Assembly: GCA_964420925.1 (NCBI GenBank)
Contig: CAYQVB010000022.1
Span: 106,056 to 170,055, forward strand
Origin: JAJEAD01 sp964420925
GTDB lineage: Bacteria > Pseudomonadota > Gammaproteobacteria > HK1
Length of the DNA: 64,000 nt
Direction of reading: 5' to 3'
Part shown: positions 18,942-28,165 of the stretch, in pieces
Layout of the letters: each line of letters starts with the position of its first letter
How positions within the stretch are numbered: position 1 is the stretch's first letter
The notes under the pieces: model-generated
Seen by the model: the letters and a program-made list of their open reading frames with translations, nothing else
The model's database searches: none
Told to the model about the DNA's origin: nothing
Translations under genes and position numbers: made by a program

Positions 18942-21029
18942 TCACCGTCCTCCCTTCGCGAGCGAGATGATCAGGTTTCCCGCCGCATCCACGCGCCCGG
19001 AGTCTCCGGGATGAATGGGCGTGGTGGCGTCGAGCTGCTCCACGACGGCCGGGCCCTCGATCCGGTGCCCGGGCTCGAGGTCCTCTCTGAAGTACACCGC
19101 GCTGCGCACGCTGCCTTCGTCCGAGAACCACACCTGTCGGTGCGCGGCGGGCGACGCTTCGGTGTCCGGCTCCGTCCTCTCGTCGGGGACTTCCTCGTCG
19201 GAGACCCGCCCGCGGGCGGTCAGACGGTAGTTCATGACCTCCACCGCGTCCTCGCGGCTGTGGTATCCGTAGGTCGCTTCGTGCGTTCGGTAGAAGCGTT
19301 CAGTGAGCGATTCCAGATCGGGCACCGCCCGTGCGGGAGAGATCGCCGGGCCGGCTTCCAGCGGCACCGAGAGCTCGAAGTTCTGTCCCACGTATCGCAT
19401 GTCGACGCGCAGGTCGAGTCCGCGCCGGTCCGGGGGAATCGCCTCGCCGGCAAACCACTCGGCGGCCCGACCGAGCAATTGCCCGATCCTCTCCCGCACC
19501 CCTTCGAGCGAGTCGCGGTCGAGACGCGAACGCTCGCTCACCACGAAGTTCTCCGTGAGGTCCGAGACCACCAGGCCCTGCGCGCAGAGGATGCCGGGCG
19601 CGCCCGGCACGAGCACCTCGCCGATTCCCAGACTCGCCGCCACGTCGCGCGCGTGCAGGGGCCCCGCGCCTCCGAAGGGCATGAGGGTGTAGGCGCGCGG
19701 GTCGTGTCCGCGCTCCACCGAGAGGGTCCGGATTGCGCGCACCATGTTGGCCACCACTATCCCCAGCACCCCGTGCGCGGCGCGCTCGACGCTCGAGCCG
19801 AGACGTGCCGCAATCGGCTCGAAGGCGCCCCGGGCAAGGCTCGCGTCCAGGGCCATCTCGCCGCCAAGCAGGCCGCGGGGCGACAGCCGGCCAAGCAGCA
19901 GGTTGGCATCCGTCACGGTAGGTTTCTCTCCCCCCTGCGCGTAGCATGCGGGACCCGGGGAGGCGCCCGCGCTCTGCGGCCCGACCTTGAGCAGCCCGTC
20001 GCGATCGAACCACGCGACGGAGCCTCCGCCCGCGCCCACCGTCTCGATGTCGACCATTGGCAGACGGACCGGAAAACCCGCGACCTCGCGGTGGTAGGCG
20101 ATGTCTGCGCGACAGTTGCGAATCAGGGCGACGTCGGCGCTGGTGCCGCCCATGTCCAGGGTGATCACGTCCGCGCGCGCGCCGAGACGCGCCACGTGCA
20201 ACGCCCCCACCACCCCAGCCGCCGGTCCGGAGAGCGCGGTGCGCACCGGCAGCTCCTGGGCGCGGCGGGACGACATCAGGCCCCCGCTGGACTGGTTGAT
20301 GCCGAGCACCGCACCGGGAGCGCTGCGCGCGGTCTCGGCCTCGAGTCGCTCGAGGTAGCGCGACATGACCGGCTGGAGGTAGGCGTTGAGGACCGTGGTC
20401 GAGAAGCGCTCGTACTCGCGGAACTCCGGCTGCACCTCGCAGGAAAGGGAGAGCGGCACATCGGGGGCAGCGCGTCGCAGTGCTTCGCCCAGAGCACGTT
20501 CGTGCTCCGGATTCTCGAATGAAAAGAGAAGGCACACCGCGCAGGCGTCGGGAGCAATGTCCTGCACCTGCTGCAGCACCGTCTCCAGCGAGCCTTCCTC
20601 GAGCGTTCGTACCACCTCGCCCCCCGCGGTGATCCGCTCTCCCACCTCGAGGCGGAGCTCGCGCGGCACCAGCGGAGGAGGAAAGTCGGCGAAGAGATCG
20701 AACATGTGGGGACGCGTCTGGCGGCCAATCTCCAGCAGGTCCCGGAATCCCGCGGTGGTGAGGAGCGCGACCTTGCCGCCCCGGCGCTGAATCAGCGCGT
20801 TCGTCCCCACCGTGGTGCCGTGGGCAAGGCGCTCGAGCGCTTCCGGGGAGACGGCATGGCGCTCGGCCAGCTCGGCGAGCCCGGACACGATGGCGCGGGC
20901 CGGATCTTCGGGGGTGGAAGGACGCTTGAGCACATGGACCCGCCGGCTCTCGCGGTGCCGGACGTAGAAATCGGTGAAGGTGCCTCCGACGTCCACGCCG
21001 ATGCGCCATGCGGCCTTCGTTTCACCCAT
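18942..21029 (-). CDS. hyuA: Hydantoinase/oxoprolinase subunit A (copy 1)
   Basis: A 695-residue HyuA-family ATPase subunit with an actin/ASKHA-like fold. Seen: IGVDVGGTFTDFYV at residues 10-23 (phosphate-binding strand), HGTTVGTNALIQR near 69, the second phosphate loop TLDMGGTSADVALI near 290 and MPFGGAGPLHARD near 448. It works with the adjoining HyuB. The start ATG faces the divergent M24 gene across about 190 bases that would hold both promoters, though no clear hexamers were found. Length is normal for the family. Confidence 0.92.
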   Translation of the reverse strand: MGETKAAWRIGVDVGGTFTDFYVRHRESRRVHVLKRPSTPEDPARAIVSGLAELAERHAVSPEALERLAHGTTVGTNALIQRRGGKVALLTTAGFRDLLEIGRQTRPHMFDLFADFPPPLVPRELRLEVGERITAGGEVVRTLEEGSLETVLQQVQDIAPDACAVCLLFSFENPEHERALGEALRRAAPDVPLSLSCEVQPEFREYERFSTTVLNAYLQPVMSRYLERLEAETARSAPGAVLGINQSSGGLMSSRRAQELPVRTALSGPAAGVVGALHVARLGARADVITLDMGGTSADVALIRNCRADIAYHREVAGFPVRLPMVDIETVGAGGGSVAWFDRDGLLKVGPQSAGASPGPACYAQGGEKPTVTDANLLLGRLSPRGLLGGEMALDASLARGAFEPIAARLGSSVERAAHGVLGIVVANMVRAIRTLSVERGHDPRAYTLMPFGGAGPLHARDVAASLGIGEVLVPGAPGILCAQGLVVSDLTENFVVSERSRLDRDSLEGVRERIGQLLGRAAEWFAGEAIPPDRRGLDLRVDMRYVGQNFELSVPLEAGPAISPARAVPDLESLTERFYRTHEATYGYHSREDAVEVMNYRLTARGRVSDEEVPDERTEPDTEASPAAHRQVWFSDEGSVRSAVYFREDLEPGHRIEGPAVVEQLDATTPIHPGDSGRVDAAGNLIISLAKGGR

Positions 21030-21222
21030 CGCTTAGTTGTCCCGGCAAGTTGGCGGCCATGAGGGGAGGGGCATCCGGCGCCCGCGGCCGGGATTGTACT
21101 GTTTGCCCGGGAGCCGGGCCGCTGCGAATCGGGGAGACGGTGCCCGCTCATCCGGCGCTTGTGCGTTCCGGATGCACCCTGTATAGAGGCGGCGTTTCGG
21201 GTGAGCGGGGAGGCGGGCCAGC

Positions 21223-22374
21223 ATGCCGGTGCACTTCAGTCAAGAAGAGATGCAGGCGCGGCGCGCGCGCGCCGCCGCCGCGCTCGTCGAAGGGGGACTC
21301 GATGCCCTGCTGATGTTCAAGCAGGAGTCGATGTACTACCTCACCGGCTACGATTCCTTCGGGTTCAGCCTGTTTCAGTGCCTGGTGATGGACGCGGGCG
21401 GGCGCGCCGCGCTCCTTACCCGGATGCCGGATCTTCGCCAGGCCCGATACACCTCCGATCTCGAGGACGTCCGCATCTGGCACGAGAAGGAGGGAGTCAA
21501 CCCGGCGGAGGACCTGCGCGACCTCCTCCAGGAGTTTGGGCTCGCCGGAGGGCGCGTGGGCCTCGAGCTCGACTCCTATGGTCTGAAGGCGCGCGCGTGG
21601 CAGCGGATCGAAGGGACTCTGGAGGGTTTCTGCGTTCTCGAAGATGCATCGACGCTGGTCGATCGCATTCGGGCGGTGAAGAGTCCGCAGGAGATTGCGT
21701 ACTCGCGTCGCGCGGCGGAGCTCGCGGATGACGCATGGGACGAGGCGGTGCGTCTCGGGCGACCCGGCGCCTTCGAGGGAGACATCCTCGCCGCGATGCA
21801 GGGCGCCGTGTTCAGGGGCGGGGGCGACTACGCGGGCAACGAGTTCATCATCGGATCCGGGCCGGCGGCGCTGCTGGTGCGCTATCACAGCGGCCGGCGG
21901 CACCTCGGTGCGCAGGATCAGTTGACGCTCGAGTTCGCGGGGGCCTACCGGCGCTACCATGCCGCGATGATGCGCACCCTGCTCATCGGCTCCGTCCATC
22001 CCCGTCACGTCGACATGCACCGGGCCTGCGTCGACGCCCTGCACGCATGCATGGACACGCTCAGGGCGGGACAGACCATGGGTGCGGTGTTCGATGCCCA
22101 CGCCCGGACCCTGGATCGCGGCGGATTCGAGTCGTGCCGCTTCCACGCCTGCGGCTACGGCATGGGCGCGGTGTACAACCCCTTGTGGGTGGACCCGCCG
22201 ATGTTCTATGCCGGAAATCCTCTCGAAGTGCCCGCCGACAGCGTCTTCTTCCTGCACATGGTCGTGGTCGACTCCGATGCGGAGCGTGCGATGACGCTCG
22301 GCCAGAGTGTGCTCGTCACCGAGGAGGGCTGTGAGTCGCTGAGCCGCTCGAGCCTGGACCTGGTCGTCAACTGA
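21223..22374 (+). CDS. M24-family creatinase/prolidase-like protein lacking usual metal ligands
   Basis: A 383-residue protein with the two-domain creatinase/aminopeptidase P layout: N-terminal domain with SMYYLTGYDSFGFSLF and a pita-bread domain from residue 155. Where metal enzymes have two Asp residues this protein has Glu237 and His246 (LEFAGAYRRYHAAMMRT), and the His and Glu ligands further on are also not in usual contexts (HACGYGMGAVYNPLW). It may therefore be a metal-free hydrolase like creatinase. GGGAGG precedes the ATG. It is divergent from hyuAB, a pairing that fits breakdown of cyclic ureides or amides. Confidence 0.82.
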   Translation: MPVHFSQEEMQARRARAAAALVEGGLDALLMFKQESMYYLTGYDSFGFSLFQCLVMDAGGRAALLTRMPDLRQARYTSDLEDVRIWHEKEGVNPAEDLRDLLQEFGLAGGRVGLELDSYGLKARAWQRIEGTLEGFCVLEDASTLVDRIRAVKSPQEIAYSRRAAELADDAWDEAVRLGRPGAFEGDILAAMQGAVFRGGGDYAGNEFIIGSGPAALLVRYHSGRRHLGAQDQLTLEFAGAYRRYHAAMMRTLLIGSVHPRHVDMHRACVDALHACMDTLRAGQTMGAVFDAHARTLDRGGFESCRFHACGYGMGAVYNPLWVDPPMFYAGNPLEVPADSVFFLHMVVVDSDAERAMTLGQSVLVTEEGCESLSRSSLDLVVN

Positions 22375-22533
22375 ATCGCGCGAGCCTGCCGCCGTGGGTG
22401 GCTTGCGCGGGAATGGCGCAAGAAGTTGAGACCGCGCGCCTCCGCGGGAATGACAGGGTTGGTGGGGCACGGCGCAGGGATGACGAGAAGCGGCATCGAG
22501 CTTGCTCTCCGTCATTCCCGCGCAATCCTTTAG

Positions 22534-22551
22534 CCCCCGCGAAAGCGGGGG
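22534..22551. repeat. 7-bp hairpin with GAAA loop
   Basis: CCCCCGC at 22534-22540 and GCGGGGG at 22545-22551 flank GAAA. The arm differs from the GTGGATTCCCGC type, but the GNRA loop is shared. Confidence 0.6.
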
Positions 22552-22596
22552 GCAGAGTCCACGACAAACGACAAGTGGGGGGGATTATCCATACCA

Positions 22597-22608
22597 GCGG
22601 GAATCCAC
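22597..22608. repeat. Half-site of the dispersed hairpin
   Basis: GCGGGAATCCAC is identical to the right arm of the hairpins at 7714 and 23351. A degraded left arm (GTGGGGGGGATTATCC) precedes it. Confidence 0.5.
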
Positions 22609-22721
22609 CGGTTGGAATCGTGGCATCGAAGCAGGAAAGAGCCGGCAAGTCCGTGCGGGTTACCCGTTTTCCGCTCTGTCCGGACATCCATGCGCGAGGG
22701 CGTGGAGCCGGACGCCTCACG

Positions 22722-23267
22722 TCAGTCCGGCGGACAGTCCTGCATCCCGAGCACCCCGGCGAGTTCCTCCTCGAAACCGAAGCGGCTCATGTCGGTCATC
22801 CGCATCGGGTAGAGGATGCCGTCGAGGTGGTCGCACTCGTGTTGCACCACGCGGGCGTGAAAGCCCTCCACGTCCCGGCTGAGCGGAGCGCCCTCGGGCG
22901 TCAACCCACGGTAGCGGATACGGCGGTGACGAGGGACGACCCCCCGCATCCCCGGCACGCTGAGGCAGCCTTCCCACGCCTCCTCCATTTCATCGTCAAA
23001 GGGCTCGATGACGGGGTTTACCAGGACCGTGCGCGGAATGGCGGGAGCGTCGGGGTAGCGTGCGCTCCACTCCATTCCGAAGACGACGACGCGGCGGGGC
23101 TCACCGATCTGCGTGGCGGCCAGTCCCACCCCGCCCCGAGCTTCCATCGTGTCCCACAGGTCTTCGACGAGCGATGCGATGTGTGCGGTGCCGAGCTCGC
23201 TCGCCGTCACCGGTTCCGCCACCCGGCGAAGCTCGGGATGCCCCATTCGCAGGACCGGTCGTTCCAT
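22722..23267 (-). CDS. def: Peptide deformylase
   Basis: A 181-residue deformylase, a metal enzyme that removes the N-formyl group from new proteins. All three family motifs are present: GVGLAATQIG near 46, EGCLSVPG near 98 (metal Cys) and QHECDHLDG near 141 (two metal His and catalytic Glu). ATG at 23267 was chosen; the open frame upstream only reads through the hairpin repeat. It is not next to fmt, although a formyltransferase-family gene lies about 9 kb away in the same accessory block. A second deformylase elsewhere in the genome is likely but cannot be checked here. Confidence 0.93.
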   Translation of the reverse strand: MERPVLRMGHPELRRVAEPVTASELGTAHIASLVEDLWDTMEARGGVGLAATQIGEPRRVVVFGMEWSARYPDAPAIPRTVLVNPVIEPFDDEMEEAWEGCLSVPGMRGVVPRHRRIRYRGLTPEGAPLSRDVEGFHARVVQHECDHLDGILYPMRMTDMSRFGFEEELAGVLGMQDCPPD

Positions 23268-23350
23268 CCGTTCGCACTTTCCCCAATCTACCCGGAGGCT
23301 AGCGTCGGGGGCGCCGCTCGGAGTGTCAAGGGCGGAGAGCGATCCGGCCG

Positions 23351-23378
23351 GTGGATTCCCGCGAAAGCGGGAATCCAC
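23351..23378. repeat. Perfect 12-bp hairpin with GAAA tetraloop (dispersed repeat, copy 2)
   Basis: Arms are identical to the copy at 7714-7741; only the loop differs (GAAA for GCAA), and both are GNRA loops. The flanking bases are not shared with copy 1. A further half-site (GCGGGAATCCAC) is at 23412-23423. Confidence 0.8.
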
Positions 23379-23663
23379 CCGAACCGAGGTGGGAGGGGAA
23401 CTTCCATCCAAGCGGGAATCCACCGGCTCAACTGATCACCGATGCCGGAATGCGCACGGCCCGATTCGGGAACGGGACACGGCACTTCGAAGCGAAGCCG
23501 AGAAGGACGCGCTCGCCGGGGATTCGCGTCCGTCCCGCCAAGTGCCTCGACCCGGGAATGGTCACGACCACCGAGCGAAACTCGTGATTCTCCGGTGTGG
23601 GTTTTGTGCCTGTGCAGTCCCTTGCGGTGACCGGGAGGGTCGGCGGAGTTCCGGTGCGGCTGG

Positions 23664-23669
23664 TAGAAT
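23664..23669 (+). promoter_or_regulatory. Likely -10 element of the yebC-ruv promoter
   Basis: TAGAAT preceded by TGG, about 35 bases before the yebC ATG. No good -35 hexamer is seen at 17 bases (a weak TCGGCG lies 18 away). Confidence 0.35.
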
Positions 23670-23703
23670 GCGCTCGCACGGATGAGTGAACGCGGATGCT
23701 TCC

Positions 23704-24450
23704 ATGGCCGGCCACAGCAAGTGGGCAAACATCCAGCACCGCAAGAAGGCGCAGGACGCCAAGCGCGGCAAGCGCTTCACGAAGCTGCTGCGGGAAGTTT
23801 CGGTGGCGGCTCGCCGGGGCGGGCCGGACGCGAGCGCCAATGCCCGCCTGCGACTGGCGATCGACCACGCGGTCTCCGGCAATGTCCCCAAGGACACTAT
23901 CGAGCGGGCGATCAGCCGCGCCACCGGAGAAGGCGATCAACACAACATCGAGGAGATCCGCTACGAGGGCTACGGGCCGGGCGGTGCGGCGGTGATGGTC
24001 GAGTGCATGACCGACAATCGCAATCGTACGGTGTCGGAAGTGCGCAAAGTCTTCGTCAAGCAGGGCGGCAATCTCGGAACCGACGGCTCCGTCTCGTATC
24101 TTTTTTCCCAGGTCGGTCAATTGAGCTTCCCACCCGGCGTCGATGAGGATCGGATCGTGGAGGCGGCCCTGGAGGCGGGAGCCGAAGACGTGGTAAGCAA
24201 CGATGACGGCAGCGTGGATGTGATCACCACCGTGGAGACCTTTCCCGAAGTGCGCGACACGATCGCGTCGGCCGCGCTCGAGCCCGTGCTCGCGGAAGTG
24301 ACGATGCGGCCCGCAACCAACGTGCCGCTCGAAGGTCGGGACGCCGAGCGCATGGTCAGGATGCTCGACCATCTCGAGGAGCTGGACGACGTGCAGCAGG
24401 TCTACTCCAACGCGGACATCTCCGAAGAGATCCTGGCAGCGCTGGCTTGA
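23704..24450 (+). CDS. yebC: YebC/PmpR-family protein
   Basis: A 248-residue YebC-family protein with the invariant start AGHSKWANIQHRKK and the YEGYGPGG motif near 92. YebC proteins have been described as DNA-binding regulators and more recently as helpers of translation through proline stretches. The ATG at 23704 gives the conserved N-terminus. It opens the ruvC-ruvA-ruvB cluster, the usual order in gammaproteobacteria; the stop overlaps the earliest possible start (TTG) of ruvC. Confidence 0.95.
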   Translation: MAGHSKWANIQHRKKAQDAKRGKRFTKLLREVSVAARRGGPDASANARLRLAIDHAVSGNVPKDTIERAISRATGEGDQHNIEEIRYEGYGPGGAAVMVECMTDNRNRTVSEVRKVFVKQGGNLGTDGSVSYLFSQVGQLSFPPGVDEDRIVEAALEAGAEDVVSNDDGSVDVITTVETFPEVRDTIASAALEPVLAEVTMRPATNVPLEGRDAERMVRMLDHLEELDDVQQVYSNADISEEILAALA

Positions 24451-24491
24451 AGCAACCTCGGCGCATCGCAGGCCGCCCATCCGGGACCGGG

Positions 24492-25037
24492 ATGTCGGCG
24501 GGCATCGCGGCCGGGCGCAAGACTCGCATCCTCGGTATCGATCCGGGCTCCAGGAGCACGGGATACGGCGTCATCGACTTCGGCGACCGGCGTCTCATCC
24601 ACGTGTCGAGCGGCTGCATCGCGGCGCGGGGCGATCACCTGGGGGATCGTCTGAGACGCATATTCGACGCGTTGTCGGATATCGTGATTGAACTGCGGCC
24701 CGACGAGATGGCGGTGGAGACCGTGTTCATGCATCGCAACGCCGACTCCGCGCTGAAACTCGGGCAGGCGCGCGGGGCCGCACTGCTCGCCGGCCTGACG
24801 CGCGACGTGCCGCTCTTCGAGTACTCCCCCAATCAGGTCAAGCAGGCGGTCACCGGCAGAGGCCACGCCGGCAAGGAGCAGGTGCAGCACATGGTCCGGA
24901 TTCTGCTCGGAATAGCGAAGACACCCCCGCGCGACGCCTCCGACGCCCTGGCGGTCGCCATCTGTCATGGGCACATACGCGAGACCACCTCCAGGTTCTC
25001 CCGCGCCGCGGCGCGCGCGACCGGGGTTGCGCGATGA
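24492..25037 (+). CDS. ruvC: Crossover junction endodeoxyribonuclease RuvC
   Basis: A 181-residue Holliday junction resolvase. The acidic active site is visible: Asp in RILGIDPGS near residue 16, Glu in MAVETVF near 75, and the Asp pair in DASDALAVAICH near 150. From ATG 24492 there are ten residues before the conserved RILGIDPG; a TTG at 24447 would add 15 more without matching the family. Stop overlaps the ruvA start (ATGA), so the genes are coupled. Confidence 0.95.
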   Translation: MSAGIAAGRKTRILGIDPGSRSTGYGVIDFGDRRLIHVSSGCIAARGDHLGDRLRRIFDALSDIVIELRPDEMAVETVFMHRNADSALKLGQARGAALLAGLTRDVPLFEYSPNQVKQAVTGRGHAGKEQVQHMVRILLGIAKTPPRDASDALAVAICHGHIRETTSRFSRAAARATGVAR

Positions 25038-25639
25038 TCGCCTGGCTCAAGGGAGTGCTGCGCGACAAGCGTCCCCCCCGTCTCCTGCTCGATGTGCATG
25101 GCGTGGGCTACGAGCTCGAAGCACCCATGACCACCTTCTATCGCCTGCCTCCGGCGGGGGAGGGCACCGCCCTTTTCGTGCACGAGGTCCTGCGCGAAGA
25201 TGCGCGCGCGCTCTACGCCTTTTCCACCGCGCGCGACCGGGACGTGTTCCGGCTGCTGCTCCGGGTGAACGGTGTCGGCGCGAAGCTCGCGCTCGCGGTC
25301 CTGTCCGGGATGGACAGCGCGACGCTCGCCCAGTGCGTGACGCAGGGGGATACCCAGAGCCTTTCTCGTCTTCCCGGGATCGGAAAGAAGACCGCGGAAC
25401 GCCTGGTGCTCGACCTGCGGGATCGTCTGGCGGTGTTGCCCCCGCTCGGTACATTGGGGGCAGGGGGAGAGCCGCCGGTGCCGGCGCCCCCCGCGGATGC
25501 CGTTTCGGAGGCGGTCGACGCATTGATCGCCCTCGGGCTCAAGCCCGCGGAGGCGAGTCGGAGAGTACGCGCGGCGTACACCGAAGACGCCGGCGCCGAA
25601 GAGATCATCCGCCGTGCGCTGCAATCGATGGTCAAGTGA
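25034..25639 (+). CDS. ruvA: Holliday junction DNA helicase subunit RuvA
   Basis: A 201-residue RuvA: N-terminal OB-fold (GVLRDKRPPRLLLDVHGVGYELE), two helix-hairpin-helix motifs (VNGVGAKLALAVLSG and LPGIGKKTAERLVLDL) and a C-terminal domain for contact with RuvB (EAVDALIALGLKPAEASRRV). It binds the four-way junction as a tetramer and loads RuvB. It starts within the ruvC stop and is followed by 150 bases before ruvB. Confidence 0.95.
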   Translation: MIAWLKGVLRDKRPPRLLLDVHGVGYELEAPMTTFYRLPPAGEGTALFVHEVLREDARALYAFSTARDRDVFRLLLRVNGVGAKLALAVLSGMDSATLAQCVTQGDTQSLSRLPGIGKKTAERLVLDLRDRLAVLPPLGTLGAGGEPPVPAPPADAVSEAVDALIALGLKPAEASRRVRAAYTEDAGAEEIIRRALQSMVK

Positions 25640-25790
25640 GACGCCGGGCGCTACGATTCGAGCCTGACCACGACTTGCGCGAACCCGACTCCATTTCCTT
25701 CCTCTTGACACACAATCGAGCCCTCTCGAGACCGATTCCCGGCCCGGTCGCCGGGCACTGGATGGACGGACCTCCGATGAGATCAAGGTG

Positions 25791-26840
25791 ATGGAAGCCT
25801 CGAGAAGCGTCAGCGCCGAGTCGAACCCGCAGGAAGAAGCGCAGGAGCGTGCGCTTCGCCCCGTCCGCCTGCGCGACTACGTGGGTCAGGCGCGGGTCCA
25901 CGAACAGATGTCGATCTTCATCGCCGCGGCCCGCAAGCGCGGCGAGGCTCTCGATCACCTGCTCGTCTTCGGCCCCCCCGGACTCGGCAAGACGACCCTC
26001 GCCCACATCGTCGCCAACGAACTGGGAGTGAACCTGCGTCAGAGCTCGGGGCCGGTGCTCGAGCGCTCGGGCGACCTCGCCGCCCTGCTCACCAATCTCG
26101 AGCCGCGCGACGTGCTCTTCATCGACGAGATTCACAGCCTCAACCGGACCGTGGAGGAGATTCTCTACCCGGCGATGGAGGACTACCAGCTCGACATCGT
26201 CATCGGGGAAGGTCCCGCCGCACGCTCGATCAAGCTCGATGTCCCCCCCTTCACGCTGGTCGGCGCAACCACGCGGGCCGGCCTGCTCACCTCTCCCTTG
26301 CGCGACCGGTTCGGCATCGTGCAGCGCCTCGAGTTCTACGACGAGGCCGAGCTGGCGCGCATCGTGCTGCGATCGGCCCGCATCCTCGGGGTGGAGATCC
26401 ACGAAGAGGGGGCACGAGAGCTCGCCCGGCGTTCACGCGGCACTCCGCGCGTGGCCAATCGGCTGCTGCGACGCGTGCGGGACTACGCCGAGGTGCGCGG
26501 CGACGGGAGGATCGGGGCGGATACCGCACGTGGGGCCCTCGATCTGCTGGAGGTCGACGCGGCGGGCTTCGACGTGATGGATCGCAGGCTGCTGGAGGCG
26601 GTAGTGCACAAGTTCGACGGCGGCCCGGTGGGCCTGGACAACCTCGCGGCGGTGGTCGGCGAGGAGCCCGGCACGCTGGAAGACGTGGTCGAACCCTACC
26701 TGATCCAGCAGGGGTACCTGATGCGCACTCCCCGCGGAAGGATGGCGACCCGCCACGCCTGGCTGCATCTCGGCCTCCGGGCGCCCGACGAGCCGGCGAT
26801 GCTCCGCTCGGGGGACCTGTTCCATCCCGTCGAGCCATGA
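25791..26840 (+). CDS. ruvB: Holliday junction DNA helicase subunit RuvB
   Basis: A 349-residue AAA+ motor of branch migration. Walker A GPPGLGKTTLAHI near residue 62, Walker B LFIDEIHSL near 112, sensor 1 VGATTRAGLLTSPLRDRFG near 157, and the winged-helix C-terminus with GRMATRHAW. Start ATG 25791 directly follows an in-frame GTG, so the true start may be one codon earlier. The usual ybgC gene between ruvB and tolQ is missing; 133 bases separate ruvB from tolQ. Confidence 0.96.
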   Translation: MEASRSVSAESNPQEEAQERALRPVRLRDYVGQARVHEQMSIFIAAARKRGEALDHLLVFGPPGLGKTTLAHIVANELGVNLRQSSGPVLERSGDLAALLTNLEPRDVLFIDEIHSLNRTVEEILYPAMEDYQLDIVIGEGPAARSIKLDVPPFTLVGATTRAGLLTSPLRDRFGIVQRLEFYDEAELARIVLRSARILGVEIHEEGARELARRSRGTPRVANRLLRRVRDYAEVRGDGRIGADTARGALDLLEVDAAGFDVMDRRLLEAVVHKFDGGPVGLDNLAAVVGEEPGTLEDVVEPYLIQQGYLMRTPRGRMATRHAWLHLGLRAPDEPAMLRSGDLFHPVEP

Positions 26841-26973
26841 AGCGAAGCGGCAATTGCTCCGGGGCGTCGCAGGTCGACGGAAATCGAGGCGTCCCCGGGA
26901 CGAAGCGAAGGCGGGCGTTGCAAAACGGATTGCCTGCCTTCATGTCACTCACCCCCGCCCGAGGAGATCCCCG

Positions 26974-27660
26974 GTGAACGAGCTCGTGAGCACGGACCTC
27001 TCTCTCGTCGAGCTCGTCTGGAATGCGAGCTTCCTCGTCCAGCTCGTCATGCTGATCCTGCTGGTCGCATCGTTCGCATCGTGGACGATGGTGTTCCTCA
27101 AGCGCGCCTACATAAACCGTGAACGCGGCGCGGCCGAGGCCTTCGAGGAGCAGTTCTGGTCCGGACAGGATCTGCTCGCCATCTACAACCGCATCAACTC
27201 CCCTCAGTACGAGGCCCTGGGCCTGGAGCGGATCTTCCACTCCGGGTTCCGGGAGTTCGCCAAGCTCCGCAAGCAGAAGGGTCTGGATCCGAGGCTGGTG
27301 CTGGAGGGCACGCAGCGGGCGATGCGCGTCTCGCTGAGCCGGGAGCTCGAGTCCCTCGAGACGCACCTGCCGCTGTTGGCCACGATTGGTTCCACCAGTC
27401 CCTACATCGGGTTGTTCGGAACCGTGTGGGGGATCATGAACTCCTTTCGCGCGCTCGGAAACATCAACCAGGCGACACTCGCCCACGTGGCGCCGGGTAT
27501 CGCCGAAGCGCTCATCGCTACCGCCATGGGATTGTTCGCGGCGATCCCCGCGGTCATCGCCTACAACCGCTTCGCATCGGACGTGGAGCGTCTCTACGGC
27601 CGTTACGACAACTTCATCGAGGAGTTCACGGCGATTCTCAATCGTCAGACGCACGCTTGA
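26974..27660 (+). CDS. tolQ: Tol-Pal system protein TolQ
   Basis: A 228-residue inner-membrane protein with three membrane segments (about 17-37, 138-160 and 170-190) and the conserved ATIGSTSPYIGLFGTVWGIM. With TolR it forms the proton-driven motor that powers TolA for outer-membrane constriction in division. GTG at 26974 was chosen because GAGGAG lies seven bases upstream; the longer open frame lacks family sequence. First gene of tolQRAB-pal-cpoB. Confidence 0.95.
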   Translation: MNELVSTDLSLVELVWNASFLVQLVMLILLVASFASWTMVFLKRAYINRERGAAEAFEEQFWSGQDLLAIYNRINSPQYEALGLERIFHSGFREFAKLRKQKGLDPRLVLEGTQRAMRVSLSRELESLETHLPLLATIGSTSPYIGLFGTVWGIMNSFRALGNINQATLAHVAPGIAEALIATAMGLFAAIPAVIAYNRFASDVERLYGRYDNFIEEFTAILNRQTHA

Positions 27661-27706
27661 GAGTCACCGCCTCGATCTCGACCACCCACCGTACAGGTAG
27701 AGAGAA

Positions 27707-28132
<426 letters not shown>

Positions 28133-28165
28133 AGGCGGGCGGGGTTCGCAGGGAATCGAGCGAGG

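Larger units (their letters stand above)
22375..22721. other. Repeat-rich intergenic stretch
   Basis: About 350 bases between the M24 and deformylase genes, filled with pieces of the dispersed GGGAATCC-type palindromes: CGCGGGAATGAC, GTCATTCCCGCG, a GAAA-loop hairpin at 22534-22551 and a half-site at 22597-22608. No gene supported. Confidence 0.55.
23268..23703. other. Divergent intergenic region between def and yebC
   Basis: About 435 bases. Holds the perfect hairpin at 23351-23378, a half-site at 23412-23423 and the likely yebC promoter at 23664. The middle part, 23440-23640, has no recognised gene. Confidence 0.5.

Noticed and set aside
17157..20522. A 1121-codon open frame on the plus strand across hyuAB copy 1
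   Set aside because: It lies opposite two clear enzyme genes and has no domain; long antisense frames are expected in GC-rich DNA.
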